Source: Caballeronia turbans (GTDB lineage Bacteria; Pseudomonadota; Gammaproteobacteria; Burkholderiales; Burkholderiaceae). From it: a stretch of 64,000 nucleotides of DNA. The stretch is taken from contig FCOD02000006.1 in NCBI GenBank assembly GCA_001544655.2, positions 62,001-126,000 of the forward strand, in the 5' to 3' direction. The notes below the pieces were generated by a model, which saw nothing but the letters and a program-made list of their open reading frames with translations, searched no databases and was not told the DNA's origin. The position numbers were made by a program, and so were the translations under genes. Positions 1 to 9,430 of this stretch are shown here, piece by piece (the stretch's first letter is position 1; each line of letters opens with the position of its first letter).

Positions 1-860
1 TGTCGCTCGTCGTGCTTTCGCTGATCCTGCTCATCAACAAGTTCGCGCGCGGTTTCATCGCGAATATTTCGGTGCTGCTCGGGATCGTTGCGGGCTTCGT
101 CATCGCCGCGATGCTCGGCCGCGTGAACATGGATGGCGTCGCGCACGCACCGTGGGTCGGCATCGTGCTGCCGTTCCACTTCGGCATGCCGCACTTCGAT
201 GCGCTCTCGGTCGCGACGATGGTCATCGTCATGTTCGTCACGTTCATCGAATCGACGGGCATGTTCCTCGCGGTCGGCGATCTCGTCGAGCGTCCGGTCG
301 ATCAGAAGGCGCTCGTGCGCGGCCTGCGTGTCGATGGGCTCGGCACGCTGATCGGCGGCATCTTCAATTCGTTTCCGCACACTTCGTTTTCGCAGAACGT
401 CGGGCTGATCGGCGTGACGGGCGTGAAGAGCCGCTTCGTCTGCGCGACGGGCGGCGTGATTCTCGTCGTGCTCGGTCTGTTCCCGAAGATGGCGCAGGTG
501 GTGGCGTCAGTGCCGCCGTTCGTGCTCGGCGGCGCGGGCATCGTCATGTTCGGCATGGTCGCGGCCAACGGCATCAAGACGCTCTCGCGCGTAGACTTCT
601 CGAAGAACCAGCACAATCTGTTCATCGTCGCGGTGAGCGTCGGGATGGGCATGGTGCCGGTCGTCGCGCCGAAGTTCTTCACGCAACTGCCGCACGCGCT
701 GGAGCCGATTCTCCACAGCGGCATCTTGCTGGCATCGGTGTCGGCGGTCGTGTTGAACATCGTGTTCAACGGCGTGCGCAAGGAACGCGATGCGCGGCGT
801 GATGCGCGTGAAGCCGCGCATGAGTTCGAAGGCGCGGTGCATGCGGGGGATGCGCGTTGA
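1..860 (+). CDS. NCS2-family purine (xanthine/uracil-type) permease, 3' part
   Basis: This is the C-terminal part (about 286 residues) of an inner-membrane nucleobase:cation symporter; the reading frame is open through base 1, so the start lies outside the window. NCS2 proteins are usually about 430-500 residues. The visible part has about seven hydrophobic segments. It carries the NCS2 signature QNVGLIGVTGVKSR (about residues 126-139 of the visible part) and the acidic motif FIESTGMFLAVGDL. The QN-G-T-SR pattern resembles the xanthine/urate branch more than the UraA branch, but the substrate cannot be fixed from this part alone. The tail is charged and Arg/Ala-rich. A strong terminator follows 45 bp after the stop codon. 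Confidence 0.85.
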   Translation, partial: SLVVLSLILLINKFARGFIANISVLLGIVAGFVIAAMLGRVNMDGVAHAPWVGIVLPFHFGMPHFDALSVATMVIVMFVTFIESTGMFLAVGDLVERPVDQKALVRGLRVDGLGTLIGGIFNSFPHTSFSQNVGLIGVTGVKSRFVCATGGVILVVLGLFPKMAQVVASVPPFVLGGAGIVMFGMVAANGIKTLSRVDFSKNQHNLFIVAVSVGMGMVPVVAPKFFTQLPHALEPILHSGILLASVSAVVLNIVFNGVRKERDARRDAREAAHEFEGAVHAGDAR

Positions 861-904
861 AGATGGCGTAACCCTGGAAGTGATTGCTGGATGTTTGCGT
901 TGGG

Positions 905-935
905 CGCCGCGGTGAGAGTCGCGGCGTTTTTTTTT
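905..935 (+). terminator. Rho-independent terminator after the NCS2 permease
   Basis: A perfect 7-bp stem, CGCCGCG / CGCGGCG (905-911 and 920-926), has an 8-base loop and is followed directly by nine T residues. It is on the plus strand, 45 bp after the permease stop codon. Confidence 0.85.
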
Positions 936-964
936 GTTTTTGTTGTTCGCCGGATCCCGTATTG

Positions 965-1563
965 GTGTTGGTTTATTAGCACTGCCCCTATGCGGGGCAG
1001 CAGTCACTTTCTTTGCTGCTGCAAAGAAAGTAACCAAAGAAAGCAGCTCCACACGCCCGCGGTCACACGCAGTTTGGCCATGCTTGCCAGCCCATCGTGG
1101 GCTGCCTAAGTGTCGCCCTCGTAGGTCCAACCGCGCTTGGATCGCGCACGGTCTGACAAGCTAGTTGTTCAAACGCGCTGGTTCAGCACGAAACAGCGCC
1201 GGCACAGCGCTACGCGCTGCCGCTGGGTTTGCAAAGGACAACATCGGTCTGCACTTGCAGTGAGATGGAGGCGTTAGTAAAGAAAGTTCGGGCAGACCCG
1301 ATTGACCGGTCGGCCGCGAAGCGGGCTGGAGCCGTTTGGTGCTGAACCGCTCCGCCATGCGACGCGAGGTGGCGGACCGTGCGCGATCCAAGCCCGGTTT
1401 AACCTTTGAGGGCGACACTTAGGCAGCCCACGATCACCTGGCAAGCGTGGCCAAACTGCGTGTGACCGCGGGCGTCTCGAGCTGCTTTCTTTGGTTACTT
1501 TCTTTGCAGCAGCAAAGAAAGTGACTGCCGCCCCGCACAGGGGCAGCGCTAATAAACCAACAC
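965..1563. repeat. 599-bp inverted-repeat element with 189-bp arms
   Basis: The left arm (965-1153) and the reverse complement of the right arm (1375-1563) align without gaps over 189 bp. I count about 14 mismatches by hand. The arms enclose a 221-bp centre (1154-1374). Each arm contains its own perfect hairpin, ACTTTCTTTGC-TGCT-GCAAAGAAAGT. I see no credible gene here; the short open frames are by-products of the repeat. The element lies between the permease terminator and the stop codon of the convergent efflux operon at 1601. Repeats with the AAAGAAAGTAACCAAAGAAA core are, from memory, common between genes in Burkholderia-type genomes. No transposase or flanking target duplication was seen. 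Confidence 0.85.
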
Positions 1564-1600
1564 GAACACAGGCCATTCATGAAAGCCCAAGGCGCAGCCT

Positions 1601-3057
1601 TCACCTTACGAGGCCCTGCCCCCCCGTCCGCTCGATCCACCCGCCTCCCAGCGCCTGATACAGCGCCACGAGATTCGCCAATCGCTGCGTTCTCGCCGCG
1701 ATCAACGTCTGCTGCGCCGCGTACAGGTCCTGCTGCGCGGTCAACACGCCGAGATAACTATCCACGCCCTGCCGGTACCGCAACGTCGACAGATCCAGCC
1801 GACGCTGCTGCGCGGCCGTATCGCGCTCGAGCGCCCCGATCTGCTGATCATAGGTGCCGCGCGCAGCGAGCCCATCCGCCACGTCGCGGAATGCCGACTG
1901 AATCGCCTTCTCGTATTGCGCGATCTCGATCTTCTTCCCGATGTTCGCGGCATCCAGATTCGCCAGATTCTGCCCGCCGTCGAAGATCGGCAACGTGATG
2001 GTCGGCGCAAAACTCCATGCCGCCGAGCCCGCCTTGAACAGGCCGCCGAGCGTCGGGCTCAACGTGCCGAAACTGCCGGTGAGCGAAATGCTCGGGAAGA
2101 ACGCCGCACGCGCCGCGCCGATATTCGCATTCGCCGCCAGCAGGTTCTGCTCGGCCTCCATGATGTCCGGCCGGCGCAGCAGCAGATCCGACGGCAAGCC
2201 CGCCGGAATATCCGTGAGCAGGTTCTGTCCGTCGAGCGGCATGCCGCCGGGCAGATCGTCCGGCATCGGCTCGCCGAGCAGCAGCACGAGCGCATTCACC
2301 GCCTGCGCTCGCGCGCGCTCCTGCGCCTGAAGATTCGCCGCCGCGCTTTCCATCACCGTGCGCGACTGGCTCAGATCGAGCTCGGATGTCACGCCGTTAT
2401 CGAACTGGAGCTTCACGATGCCGTAGGAATCGCTCGCGCTCTTGAGCGTCTGGCGTGTCACGGCGAGCAGGTCATCGGCTTGCAGCACTTGCAGATACTG
2501 TGTCGCCACCTGCGACACCAGCGATATTTCCGCGGCTTTGCGCGCATATGCCGTCGCGAAATACTTCGCGAGCGCCGTTCCTTCAGGCTCTGCACGCGGC
2601 CGAACAGGTCGATTTCCCACGACGCGTTCAAGCCCACGTCATACGTGTTCGAAATGGTCTGGTTGAAGAACGACAGATCCGCCGGCGTGCGCGACTTCGT
2701 CTGGGACGCCTGCGCGCCGAGCGTCGGGAACAGCCCGGCGCGCGTGATGCGGTATTGCGCCTGCGCAGCCTGCACGTTAAGCAGCGCAACGCGCAGATCG
2801 CGATTGTTCTTCAATGCGATATCGATGAGCCGTTGCAGCCTTGCATCGACGAAAAAGTCACGCCAGCCGATATCCGCCGCGGCCACCCCGTTCGCGCTGC
2901 GCGTACCGCCGCTCGCCGCGCGCGGCTGCGTCGCGTAGACGCCGTCCGCGGGAAAGCTCGCCGATGCGGGCATCGCGGGGCGCTCGTACGTCGGTGCCAG
3001 CGTGCAGCCTGTCGCCAGCGCGGCGACGGCCATTGCAATCAGGGAAAGTCTACGCAT
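1601..3057 (-). pseudogene. RND efflux outer-membrane lipoprotein (NodT/OprM type), frameshifted
   Basis: This would be the outer-membrane channel of the first efflux operon. The lipoprotein start MRRLSLIAMAVAALATGC ends in a lipobox, and TolC-type repeats follow. The frame breaks after SLKE at about 2576-2577: upstream sequence reads in one frame and the rest (ALAKYF onward to ERTGGQGLVR) in another. The intact neighbour at 7900-9429 reads SLKDQALAQY there, so this copy lacks one base of the codon between Glu and Ala. Restored, the protein would be about 485 residues, close to the paralogue's 509. The start is one base from the pump stop codon, as in the second operon. Either a true recent pseudogene or an assembly error. 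Confidence 0.85.
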
Positions 3058-3058
3058 G

Positions 3059-6000
3059 TCAGTGTCCTTCGTTGCCCGGTTGCGCGCGCCGCTGCGCTTC
3101 GTATCGCGCGAGCGCGGCATCCGTGTCTTCCTTGTCGCCGCCGAAACGCGAGCGCACGACGACGAAGAACATCGGCACCATGAAAATGGCGAGGAAAGTC
3201 GCGGTCACCATGCCGCCGATCACACCCGTGCCGATCGCGTGCTGGCTACCCGAACCGGCGCCGTTGCTGATCGCGAGCGGCATCGTGCCGAGAATGAACG
3301 CGAGCGAGGTCATCAGAATGGGGCGCAGGCGCAGGCGCGCGGCTTCGAGTGCCGCCTCGACCGGCCCCATCTTTTGCGAGAGCTGGAGATCGCGCGCGAA
3401 CTCGACGATCAGAATCGCGTTCTTCGCCGACAGACCCACCGTGGTGAGCAGGCCCACCTGGAAGAACACGTCGTTCTCCAGTCCGCGCAACGACACGGCG
3501 AGCAGCGCGCCGATCACGCCGAGCGGCACGACCATGATCACGGAGAACGGAATCGACCAGCTCTCGTACAGCGCCGCGAGACACAGGAACACGACGAGAA
3601 TCGAGATGCCGTAGAGCATCGGCGCCTGCGAACCCGACTGGATCTGCTGATACGACAGTCCCGTCCATTCGAAGCCGATGCCCGCGGGGAGCTTGGCGGC
3701 GAGCGCTTCCATCGCGGCCATCGCCTGTCCGGTGGATTTGCCCGGAGCCGCGACACCCTGTATTTCGATCGACGACTGGCCGTTGTAACGCTCGAGCTTG
3801 GGCGAGCCGTAGCTCCACTCGGTCGTCGCGAACGACGAGAACGGCACCATCGAGCCGGACGCATTGCGCACGTACCAGCTGTTGATGTTCTCCGGCGACA
3901 TGCGGAACGGGGCATCGCTCTGCATGTAGACCTTCTTGATGCGGCTGTCGGTATCGAGGAAGTTGTTCACGTACCGCGATGCCCACGCGATCGAGAACGT
4001 CTGGTCGATCATCGACGGGTCGACGCCCTGCGCGAGCGCCTTCTGCCGGTCGATGCTCACCTTGAACTGCGGCGCGTCGTCGAGGCCGTTCGGCCGCACC
4101 TGGGCGAGCGCCGGATCTTTCGCGGCCATGCCGAGCAACATGCCGCGCGCCTGCATGAGCTTTTCGTGCCCGAGACCGGCGCGGTCCTGAAGCTCGAAGT
4201 CGAAGCCCGACGCCGTGCCCAGTTCCGGAATGGATGGCGGGTTCACCGGAAAGACGAGCGCGTTCTTGTAACCGGCGAACGCGCCGAACGTGCGGCCCAC
4301 GAGCGCCTGAATTTTTTCGTTGGCGCCCGTGCGCTGATTGAAGTCCTTCAGCCGCACGAAGACGAGGCCGGAGTTCTGGCCGTGGCCCGCGAAGCTGAAG
4401 CCGTTCACTGTAAATACCGATTCGACGGTCGAGCTTTCCTTCTTCCGCAGATAACCGGCGACATCGTCGAGCGCGCGCTGTGTCATTTCCTGCGTGGCGC
4501 CGGCGGGCGTGGCCACCAGCACGAACATCGTGCCCTGGTCTTCATCCGGCAGGAACGCCTTCGGCAGGCGCGCGAACAGCATGCCGACCGCCACGACGAC
4601 CACGAGATATATGATGAGCCAGCGCCCCGAGCGCCTGATGACATGCGCCACGGCGCCGTGATACTTCGCCTGGCTCTTCGCGAACGTGCGGTTGAACCAG
4701 CCGAGAAAGCCCGTCTTTTTCTCCTCGTGTCCTTGCGGGTGCGGCTTCAGCATGGTCGCGCACAGCGCCGGGGTGAGCACCATCGCGGTGAGGACCGAGA
4801 GGCCCATCGCGGAGACGATCGTCAGCGAGAACTGGCGATAGATCGCGCCGACCGAGCCGCCCGAGAACGCGACCGGCACGAACACGGCCGCCAGCACGAG
4901 CGCCACGCCGACGAGCGCGCCGGTAATCTGGCTCATCGCCTTCTTCGTGGCTTCCTTCGGCGGCAAGCCCTCTTCCGTCATCACGCGCTCGACGTTCTCC
5001 ACGACCACGATCGCATCGTCGACGAGCAAGCCGATCGCGAGCACGAGGCCGAACATCGACAGCGTGTTGATCGAGAAGCCCGCGGCCGCCATGATCCCGA
5101 ACGTGCCGAGCAGCACCACCGGTACGGCGATAGTCGGAATCAGCGTTGCGCGCAGGTTCTGCAGGAACAGGTACATCACGAGGAACACCAGCACGATGGC
5201 CTCGATGAGTGTCTTCACGACGTCGGAGATGGACTGCTTCACGAACGGCGTGGTGTCGTACGGGTACTTCACGACGAGACCATGCGGGAAGAACTTCGAG
5301 AGCTGATCGATCTTCGCGCGCACGGCGTTGGCGGTGGCGAGCGCGTTCGCGCCGGTCGCGAGCTGAATGCCGAAGCCCGCCGCCGGACGGCCGTTGTACT
5401 GCGTCTCGAAGTTGTAGCTCTCGCCGCCCAGACCGACGCGCGCCACGTCGCGGATGCGCACCTGCGAGCCGTCCCGGTTCACTTTCAGGAGCACGTTGCC
5501 GAACTGCTCGGGCGTGCGCAGGAGTGTCGCTTCGGTGATGGTCGCCTGCATCGACTGGCCCGGCACGGCGGGCACGCCGCCCAGTTGCCCGCCCGCGACC
5601 TGCACGTTCTGCGACTGCAGCGCGTTCTGCACGTCCACCGGCATGAGGCCGTATTGCGCGAGCTTGTTCGGATCGAGCCAGATCCGCATGGCGTACTGCG
5701 AGCCGAACAGCGTCACGGTGCCGACGCCGTTCAGACGGCTGATCGGATCCTGCACGTGCGAGGCCACGTAGTTCGCGAGGTCGTCGCGGTTCATGCTTCC
5801 GTCTTCGGACACGAACGCCAGCACGAGCAGGAAGCTGCTGCTCGACTTGGTGACGCTGGTGCCCAGTTGCTGCACGATGGCCGGCAGATTGGGCGTGGCC
5901 AGTTGCAGCTTGTTCTGCACCTGCACCTGCGCGATGTCGGCGTTGGTGCCCGCCGCGAAGGTCAGCGTGACGGTGGCGGTGCCGCTGTCGTCCGAGGCGG

Positions 6001-6238
6001 AGGACAGATAGAGCAGGTGGTCAAGGCCGCTCATCTGCTGCTCGATCACCTGCGTGACCGTGTTTTCGACGGTCTGCGCCGACGCGCCCGGATACGTCGC
6101 TGCGATCTGAATGGACGGCGGCGCGATGGTCGGATACTGCGCGACCGGCAGCGTCGCCACCGACGCGATGCCCGCCAGCATCAGGATGATCGCGATCACC
6201 CACGCGAAAATGGGGCGGTCGATGAAGAACTTGGCCAT
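3059..6238 (-). CDS. RND (HAE1) efflux pump, inner-membrane subunit, operon 1
   Basis: Proton-driven multidrug exporter of the AcrB/MexB/BpeB family, 1059 residues, the normal family length. It begins [17 protein letters not shown], has the two large periplasmic loops and twelve membrane segments expected, and keeps the proton-relay residues: the Asp pair in [17 protein letters not shown] (TM4) and the Lys in [11 protein letters not shown] (TM10). A GGGAG Shine-Dalgarno precedes the ATG. It follows the adaptor gene by 18 bp and ends one base before the outer-membrane gene, so the three form an operon. It is visibly collinear with the pump at 9431-12616. Substrates cannot be read from sequence. 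Confidence 0.95.
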   Translation of the reverse strand: MAKFFIDRPIFAWVIAIILMLAGIASVATLPVAQYPTIAPPSIQIAATYPGASAQTVENTVTQVIEQQMSGLDHLLYLSSASDDSGTATVTLTFAAGTNADIAQVQVQNKLQLATPNLPAIVQQLGTSVTKSSSSFLLVLAFVSEDGSMNRDDLANYVASHVQDPISRLNGVGTVTLFGSQYAMRIWLDPNKLAQYGLMPVDVQNALQSQNVQVAGGQLGGVPAVPGQSMQATITEATLLRTPEQFGNVLLKVNRDGSQVRIRDVARVGLGGESYNFETQYNGRPAAGFGIQLATGANALATANAVRAKIDQLSKFFPHGLVVKYPYDTTPFVKQSISDVVKTLIEAIVLVFLVMYLFLQNLRATLIPTIAVPVVLLGTFGIMAAAGFSINTLSMFGLVLAIGLLVDDAIVVVENVERVMTEEGLPPKEATKKAMSQITGALVGVALVLAAVFVPVAFSGGSVGAIYRQFSLTIVSAMGLSVLTAMVLTPALCATMLKPHPQGHEEKKTGFLGWFNRTFAKSQAKYHGAVAHVIRRSGRWLIIYLVVVVAVGMLFARLPKAFLPDEDQGTMFVLVATPAGATQEMTQRALDDVAGYLRKKESSTVESVFTVNGFSFAGHGQNSGLVFVRLKDFNQRTGANEKIQALVGRTFGAFAGYKNALVFPVNPPSIPELGTASGFDFELQDRAGLGHEKLMQARGMLLGMAAKDPALAQVRPNGLDDAPQFKVSIDRQKALAQGVDPSMIDQTFSIAWASRYVNNFLDTDSRIKKVYMQSDAPFRMSPENINSWYVRNASGSMVPFSSFATTEWSYGSPKLERYNGQSSIEIQGVAAPGKSTGQAMAAMEALAAKLPAGIGFEWTGLSYQQIQSGSQAPMLYGISILVVFLCLAALYESWSIPFSVIMVVPLGVIGALLAVSLRGLENDVFFQVGLLTTVGLSAKNAILIVEFARDLQLSQKMGPVEAALEAARLRLRPILMTSLAFILGTMPLAISNGAGSGSQHAIGTGVIGGMVTATFLAIFMVPMFFVVVRSRFGGDKEDTDAALARYEAQRRAQPGNEGH

Positions 6239-6256
6239 GAAGCGTGTCTCCCGTCC

Positions 6257-7450
6257 TCAACCGCCGGCGGCGCCGGACGCGGGCGCGGCGGCCGTCGCAT
6301 CGGCGGGCGCTTCGGGCAGGTGCGCGGGCACCGCCTTCACTTCCGTGCCCGGACGCGCCTTGTCGATGCCCTCGACGATCACGCGGTCGCCGGGATTCAA
6401 GCCGCTGTTTACCACCCAGTTCTGGCCGTGCGTGCCGGATGTCACGAGCGGACGCATCGCGACCTTGTTGTCCTTGTCGACGACCATCGCGAGCGCGGTG
6501 CCCTTCTGGTCATGCGTGACGCCCTGCACCGGCACGACGAGCGCGTTCGGATTCACGCCTTCCTCGACGCGCGCCCGCACGAACATGCCCGGCAGCAGCA
6601 CGCGGTCCTTGTTCGGGAATACCGCGCGCACGGTGACCGAGCCGGTCGTGGGGTCCACGGTCACATCGCTGAATTGCAGCCTGCCCTGCTCGGAGTAGAC
6701 GCGGCCGTCTTCCAGAATCAGCGTGACCTTCGCGGCGTTCGGGCCGTTCGTCGCAAGGCGACCTTCCTGGATCTGGCGGCGCAGCTTGAGGCCGTCGAGG
6801 CTCGATTGCGTGAGATCGACGTACATCGGATCGAGCTGCTGAACCGTCACCATCAGCGTCGCCTGCGCTGCCTGGACATAGGCGCCGGGCGTGACCTGAG
6901 AAATGCCTGTTTGTCCCGAGATCGGCGACGTGACCTCGGTATGGCCGAGGTTGATCTGCGCGGTGTCGATCGCGGCCTTCACGGCGGCGACATCGGCTTC
7001 GGCCTGCCCGAGCGCGGCCACGGCGTTGTCGTAGTCCTGCTTGCTGACCGCGTTCGACGCGACGAGCACCTTGTAGCGCTCGGCCTGCGCGGACGTCGAC
7101 ACGAGGTTCGCCTGGGCCTTCGCATACGACGCCTTCGCGTTGTTCAGTTGTGCGATGTACGGTGCCGGATCGATCTTGTAAAGCCGCTGCCCCGCCCTCA
7201 CGACGCTGCCTTCGGTGAATTCGCGGCGCAGCACGATGCCGTCGACGCGCGCGCGCACCTGGGCGTCGAGGAAAGCGCTCGTGCGGCCCGTCAGTTCCGC
7301 GACGACCGGCACCGCGGCCGGCGCGAGCGTGACGACGCCGACTTCCGGCGTGTGCGGCGCCATCGCGGGAGGCTTCTCCCCGCAACCGGCCGCAAGCAGG
7401 GCGGCCGTCGTGATACCGATGAGGCGGTATGGAATCCGTTTGAGACGCAT
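6257..7450 (-). CDS. RND efflux periplasmic adaptor (membrane-fusion lipoprotein), operon 1
   Basis: AcrA/MexA-type adaptor of 397 residues linking the pump to the outer-membrane channel. The chosen start, MRLKRIPYRLIG, gives a lipoprotein signal ending LLAAGC (Cys about residue 23); longer frames upstream are unlikely because they bury the signal. The barrel-sandwich/lipoyl half-motifs (VRARVDGIVLRREFTEGSVV and the later TEVTSPISGQTGISQVTPG), the alpha-helical hairpin and the beta-barrel domain are all present. It is the first gene of the operon. No regulator gene is adjacent; the upstream region is shared only with the end of the second operon. Confidence 0.93.
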   Translation of the reverse strand: MRLKRIPYRLIGITTAALLAAGCGEKPPAMAPHTPEVGVVTLAPAAVPVVAELTGRTSAFLDAQVRARVDGIVLRREFTEGSVVRAGQRLYKIDPAPYIAQLNNAKASYAKAQANLVSTSAQAERYKVLVASNAVSKQDYDNAVAALGQAEADVAAVKAAIDTAQINLGHTEVTSPISGQTGISQVTPGAYVQAAQATLMVTVQQLDPMYVDLTQSSLDGLKLRRQIQEGRLATNGPNAAKVTLILEDGRVYSEQGRLQFSDVTVDPTTGSVTVRAVFPNKDRVLLPGMFVRARVEEGVNPNALVVPVQGVTHDQKGTALAMVVDKDNKVAMRPLVTSGTHGQNWVVNSGLNPGDRVIVEGIDKARPGTEVKAVPAHLPEAPADATAAAPASGAAGG

Positions 7451-7728
7451 GGGACGCAGGCCTCTTTGTTGGCTGAAGATGAAAGGCGAGCGCGTCCTCG
7501 CGTTCATGGCGGGCCGCGCACGCGACGTGTTCTCGTGCGATGCGAAAGTCGCGGATCGCGGCGCCCGGTGTGCCCGGGCGCCGGAAAAGCCGATCGCTTC
7601 CCGAACAGACGATGTTTTCAGGATGACTAAATTGTCACGTCGCTCGTTTGCGCCCGATGGCAACCGATCTTGATGTATCTCAAACGGAAACGCGGCGTCG
7701 CGACTGTGACGAGCCGCCGATTATAGTT

Positions 7729-7744
7729 ATCGATCGCGATCGAT
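7729..7744. promoter_or_regulatory. 16-bp perfect palindrome upstream of efflux operon 1
   Basis: ATCGATCGCGATCGAT is a perfect palindrome about 280 bp upstream of the adaptor start codon. It lies in the 449-bp gap (7451-7899) between the two efflux operons, which otherwise holds only the terminator of operon 2. It could be an operator for operon 1. ATCG-type words are common in this GC-rich DNA, so chance is a real alternative. Confidence 0.3.
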
Positions 7745-7842
7745 CAGACTCAATCAAACCGCCGTTCTGTCACAAATTGATAACAGCCAGAACAAATCTG
7801 CGGAATACGCGGAGAAATTGAGACATCGCTGAAAGCGCAATG

Positions 7843-7868
7843 AAAAAGCCCGGCGCTTGGCCGGGCTT
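7843..7868 (-). terminator. Rho-independent terminator of efflux operon 2
   Basis: The 9-bp stem AAGCCCGGC / GCCGGGCTT (7846-7854 and 7860-7868) is followed on the minus strand by a run of five T. It sits 32 bp after the stop codon of the outer-membrane gene of the second operon. Confidence 0.8.
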
Positions 7869-7899
7869 CGCTTGCATCGCGTCGATCACGTCAGGCGGT

Positions 7900-9429
7900 T
7901 CAGCCCGCCGCGGGAGCCGAGGCCGGCTGCGGCGGCGTGCCCTGCGAGCCGTAATCGACAGGCGCGTCCGCCGGGCGCGGCGCTTCGCCGGAGCGCTCGA
8001 TCCATCCGCCGCCCATGAACTGATACAGATCGACGAGGTTGGTCAGGCGGTTCAGCCGCGCCGTGATCAGCAACTGCTGCGCCTCGTACAGCGCCGTCTG
8101 CGCGGTCAGCACCGCGAGATAGCTGTCCACACCGTTGCGATAACGCAGGTCCGACAACTCCAGACGCCGGCTCTGCGAAGTCACGAAGCGCTCGAGCGAC
8201 TTGATCTGCTCGTCGAAGGTGCCGCGCGCGGCGAGGCCGTCCGCGACTTCGCGAAACGCGGTCTGGATCGCCTTCTCGTAGTTGGCGATCTCGATGCGCT
8301 TCTGCACGTTCGCGAGATCGAGATTGGCCTTGTTCTGGCCGCCCTCGAAGATCGGCACCGTGATCTGCGGCGCGAACGACCACGCGGCCGAGCCCGGCTT
8401 GAAGAGTCCGCCGAGCGTCGGCGACAGCGTGCCGAAGCTGCCCGTCAGCGAAACGCGCGGGAAGAACGCCGCCCGCGCCGCGCCGATGTTCGCGTTGGCC
8501 GCGAGCAGCGACTGCTCCGCCGCCGCGATATCGGGACGGCGCGTCAGGAGATCCGACGGCAGGCCCGCCGGAATGTCGGACAGCAGGTTCTGCGTGTCGA
8601 GCGGCATGCCGGCCGGCAGATCCGCAGGCAGCGGTTCGCCCACGAGCAGCACCAGCGCGTTTTCCGCCTGCGCGCGCAAACGCGATTGGGTCTGCAGGTT
8701 CGCCTGCGCCTCTTCGACGACGCCTTCCGACTGACGCAAGTCCAGCTCGGTGCCGGTGCCGTTGTCGTACTGCAGCTTCGTGATGCGGAACGATTCCTGC
8801 GCCGTCTTCAGCGTGTTCTGCGTGACGGTGAGCTGATCGTCGTAGGCGAGCATCGTCAGATACTGGTCCGCCACCGACGACACGAGCGCGATTTCCGCCG
8901 CCTTGCGCGATTCGGCCGTCGACAGATATTGCGCGAGCGCCTGATCCTTCAGGCTGCGGATTCGCCCGAAGAAGTCGATTTCCCACGACGCGTTCAGGCC
9001 GACCGAATACGTGTTCGAGATCGTCTGGTTGAAGAACGACAGATTCTTCGGCGTGCGCTGCTTGCTCTGCGACGCGGCGCCTTCGAGCGCCGGGAAGAGC
9101 CCGGCGCGCGTGATCTGATACTGCGCGCGCGCCGCATCGACGTTGAGCACCGAGACGCGCAGGTCGCGATTGTTCTTTAGCGCGAGCTCGACGATTCTCT
9201 TCAGGCGTGGATCGGCGAAGAAATCGCGCCAGCCGATCTCGGGCGCGCTCTGCCCATTCGCGGTGCGGCCATTGCTCGCCGACGACGACGCGTCCGGCTG
9301 GTGCGCGTACACGCCGCCTTCCGGAAACGTCTGCGCGACGGGCGCCGCGGGCTGTTCGTATTTCGGCTGGAGCGTGCAGCCCGCGGCGAATACCGCCACG
9401 GCGGCCGCGATCAAGGAATGTTTAAGCAT
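7900..9429 (-). CDS. RND efflux outer-membrane lipoprotein (NodT/OprM family), operon 2
   Basis: Intact 509-residue outer-membrane channel subunit. The start MLKHSLIAAAVAVFAAGC gives a lipoprotein signal with Cys at residue 18. The body has the duplicated TolC-type helices and conserved patterns such as NASWEIDFFGRI, VSLTGSFGTLSPTLGGLF and the closing LGGGW-like FMGGGWIERSG. A Pro/Ala-rich tail of about 30 residues follows. It starts one base after the pump stop codon. Because the equivalent gene of operon 1 is frameshifted, this protein may serve both pumps (inference). Confidence 0.94.
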   Translation of the reverse strand: MLKHSLIAAAVAVFAAGCTLQPKYEQPAAPVAQTFPEGGVYAHQPDASSSASNGRTANGQSAPEIGWRDFFADPRLKRIVELALKNNRDLRVSVLNVDAARAQYQITRAGLFPALEGAASQSKQRTPKNLSFFNQTISNTYSVGLNASWEIDFFGRIRSLKDQALAQYLSTAESRKAAEIALVSSVADQYLTMLAYDDQLTVTQNTLKTAQESFRITKLQYDNGTGTELDLRQSEGVVEEAQANLQTQSRLRAQAENALVLLVGEPLPADLPAGMPLDTQNLLSDIPAGLPSDLLTRRPDIAAAEQSLLAANANIGAARAAFFPRVSLTGSFGTLSPTLGGLFKPGSAAWSFAPQITVPIFEGGQNKANLDLANVQKRIEIANYEKAIQTAFREVADGLAARGTFDEQIKSLERFVTSQSRRLELSDLRYRNGVDSYLAVLTAQTALYEAQQLLITARLNRLTNLVDLYQFMGGGWIERSGEAPRPADAPVDYGSQGTPPQPASAPAAG

Positions 9430-9430
9430 T

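Noticed and set aside
891-1640. Short open frames in the inverted-repeat element with FFAAAKKVTKES-like peptides
   Set aside because: They occur in both arms because the DNA is repeated; no ribosome site and no known protein. Such peptides are, from memory, common false annotations.
3002-7630. A 1542-codon plus-strand open frame opposite the first efflux operon
   Set aside because: Arg/His-rich antisense of well-conserved RND genes; an effect of GC-rich codon bias.
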